Assembly: GCA_038203635.1 (NCBI GenBank)
Contig: JBBRDT010000079.1
Span: forward strand, 1-15,547
Origin: DASRIA01 sp038203635
Lineage (GTDB): Bacteria > Actinomycetota > Thermoleophilia > Solirubrobacterales > JBBDJG01
Length of the DNA: 15,547 bases
Direction of reading: 5' to 3'
Under the pieces are notes generated by a model. The model saw nothing but the letters and a program-made list of their open reading frames with translations. It had not been told where the DNA came from and searched no databases. The position numbers and the translations under genes are program-made. Below are positions 14,331 to 15,547 of the stretch, in pieces; the first letter of the stretch is position 1; every line of letters begins with the position of its first letter.

Positions 14331-15547
14331 GTGGCGGTCGACGAGAGGGTCACCTTCTGTCGCATCTGCGAGCCGTTGTGCGGCATGGTCGCGACGGTCG
14401 AGAACGGCAAGCTCACGCAGCTGCGCCCGGACCGGGACCACCCCCTCTCGAAGGGCTATGCGTGTCCGAAGGGGATCGCGATGGCCGACGTCCAGAACGA
14501 CCCCGACCGGGTCGTCTACCCGTTGAAGCGCACGGGCGGGCCGGGCGAGTTCGAGCGTGTCACGTGGGAGGAGGCGATGAGCGACATCGCCGCTCGCATG
14601 CGCGCGATCATCGCCGAGCACGGCAGCGAGTCGGTCGGCTGGTACATGGGCAACCCGGGCGCGTTCAGCTACAGCCACACGCTGTGGGCAAAGGGCTTCC
14701 TCGACGGGCTCGGCAGCCGGCACTACTACTCCGCCGGGTCGCAGGACGTCAACAACCGCTTCGCGGCCTCCGCCCTGCTCTACGGGTCGCCGCTGCTCGT
14801 GCCGATCCCCGACCTCAACCGCACCGACTTCCTGTTCGTCGTCGGCGCGAACCCGCTCGTGTCGCACGGCTCGGTGTTGTCGGCGCCGCGGGTGCGCGAG
14901 GGGCTGAACGCCGTCATCGACCGGGGCGGGCGCGTGGTGGTCGTCGACCCGCGGCGCTCCGAGACCGCGCGTCAGTACGAGCACGTGCCGATCCGCCCCG
15001 ACACGGACGCCTGGCTCTTGCTGTCGATGCTGCATGTCGTGTTTGCGGAGGACCTCGCGGACAGCGCCGCGATCGCGCGTCAGACGCGCGGTGCGGACGT
15101 GCTTGCCGAGCACGCGTCGCGCTTCGACCCCGAGCGCACCGCGCCGATCACCGGCGTGCCGGCCGAGACGGTGCGCGAGCTCGCGCGCGCCTTCGCCGCA
15201 GCGCCGAGCGCGGCTGCGTACGGGCGCACCGGATCGTGCCTCGGCCGCTTCGGCACGCTGGTCGCCTACCTGCTCGATGCGCTGAACGCCGTCACGGGAA
15301 ACCTCGACAAACCGGGCGGGGCGGTGTTCGGCCGTCCGCCGATCGCGCTCGACGAGATCGCCGAGAAGGCCGGCCTCGCGACGTACGGGAAGGAGCGATC
15401 GCGGATCGGTGACTTCCCGGACGTGATCGGCAACCTTCCCGCCACGCTGATCCCGCAGGAGATCACCACGCCGGGCGAGCGGCAGATCCATGCGTTCTTC
15501 GTCTCCGCGGGCAACCCGGTGCTGTCCGTGCCGAACGGGTCCGCGCT
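14331..15547 (+). CDS. Molybdopterin-dependent oxidoreductase, N-terminal part (cut by window edge)
   Basis: The frame runs from GTG 14331 to the right edge, 405 residues with no stop. An N-terminal [4Fe-4S] motif has Cys10, Cys13, Cys17 and Cys45 (CRICEPLC and ACPKG), as in formate dehydrogenases and nitrate reductases of the DMSO reductase family. Further signs of the molybdopterin domain are VTWEEAM (77-83), FLFVVGANP (167-175), VVVVDPRRSETA (202-213) and TGNLDKPGG (322-330). Where formate dehydrogenase has Sec/Cys and NapA has Cys as metal ligand, this protein reads QDVNNRFAASALLYG (138-152) with no Cys and no in-frame TGA. The substrate is unknown; it may be an atypical formate dehydrogenase-like enzyme. 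It is divergent from the PBP gene. Confidence 0.85.
   Translation, partial: MAVDERVTFCRICEPLCGMVATVENGKLTQLRPDRDHPLSKGYACPKGIAMADVQNDPDRVVYPLKRTGGPGEFERVTWEEAMSDIAARMRAIIAEHGSESVGWYMGNPGAFSYSHTLWAKGFLDGLGSRHYYSAGSQDVNNRFAASALLYGSPLLVPIPDLNRTDFLFVVGANPLVSHGSVLSAPRVREGLNAVIDRGGRVVVVDPRRSETARQYEHVPIRPDTDAWLLLSMLHVVFAEDLADSAAIARQTRGADVLAEHASRFDPERTAPITGVPAETVRELARAFAAAPSAAAYGRTGSCLGRFGTLVAYLLDALNAVTGNLDKPGGAVFGRPPIALDEIAEKAGLATYGKERSRIGDFPDVIGNLPATLIPQEITTPGERQIHAFFVSAGNPVLSVPNGSA

Noticed and set aside
14378..15412. 344-residue plus-strand frame inside the molybdoenzyme gene
   Set aside because: It is out of frame with the recognisable [4Fe-4S] and molybdopterin motifs, and Arg-rich.
12684..15491. 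935-residue minus-strand open frame spanning the molybdoenzyme gene, the repeat region and part of the PBP gene
   Set aside because: It is antisense to one well-supported gene and out of frame with another. The product is Arg/Ala/Gly-rich with no domain. Long antisense frames are expected at this GC content.

Overview
The window is high-GC DNA with strongly G/C-biased third codon positions, several GTG and TTG starts, and tightly packed genes. The gene content is typical of the phylum Actinomycetota: an MprAB-PepD-like stress operon, a TreT-type trehalose glycosyltransferase, an MptB-like polyprenol mannosyltransferase and a class A penicillin-binding protein. My inference is a deep-branching, non-mycobacterial actinobacterium, possibly Thermoleophilia/Solirubrobacterales. 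No rRNA, tRNA, insertion sequence, integrase or CRISPR array was seen.

Layout, left to right. (1) Positions 1-254 hold the possible C-terminal tail of a plus-strand gene cut by the window edge. (2) Positions 278-3065, minus strand, are a trehalose pair: TreT (GT4), then a GT20 enzyme of the trehalose-6-phosphate synthase family. No OtsB phosphatase is visible. (3) Positions 3198-7661, minus strand, run in transcription order as OmpR-type response regulator, histidine kinase, HtrA protease with PDZ domain, and inositol-monophosphatase-family protein. The last three overlap, while regulator and kinase are separated by 117 bp holding two matched hairpins. (4) Positions 7738-9795, plus strand, hold a membrane protein with an M28 peptidase domain that has lost most zinc ligands, followed 15 bp later by a small FlgM-like (anti-sigma-28) protein whose 3' end overlaps thiL. 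(5) Positions 9698-14134, minus strand, are an overlapping cell-envelope cluster: class A PBP, GT-C mannosyltransferase, ThiL. (6) Positions 14135-14330 are a divergent intergenic region with two tandem 33-bp hairpin units. (7) From 14331 to the right edge is the 5' part of a molybdopterin oxidoreductase with an N-terminal [4Fe-4S] motif.

How the genes fit together: regions 2, 3 and 5 are all plausibly about envelope and osmotic stress, covering compatible-solute synthesis, sensing of misfolded envelope proteins with periplasmic proteolysis, and peptidoglycan or glycan assembly. The strongest leads for novelty are the pseudo-M28 membrane protein paired with an orphan FlgM-like protein, the divergent GT20 active site beside TreT, the frame-breaking 7-bp repeat in the phosphatase gene, and two loci of tandem hairpins that share a 33-nt period. 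I did not find a clear, complete, previously undescribed system.
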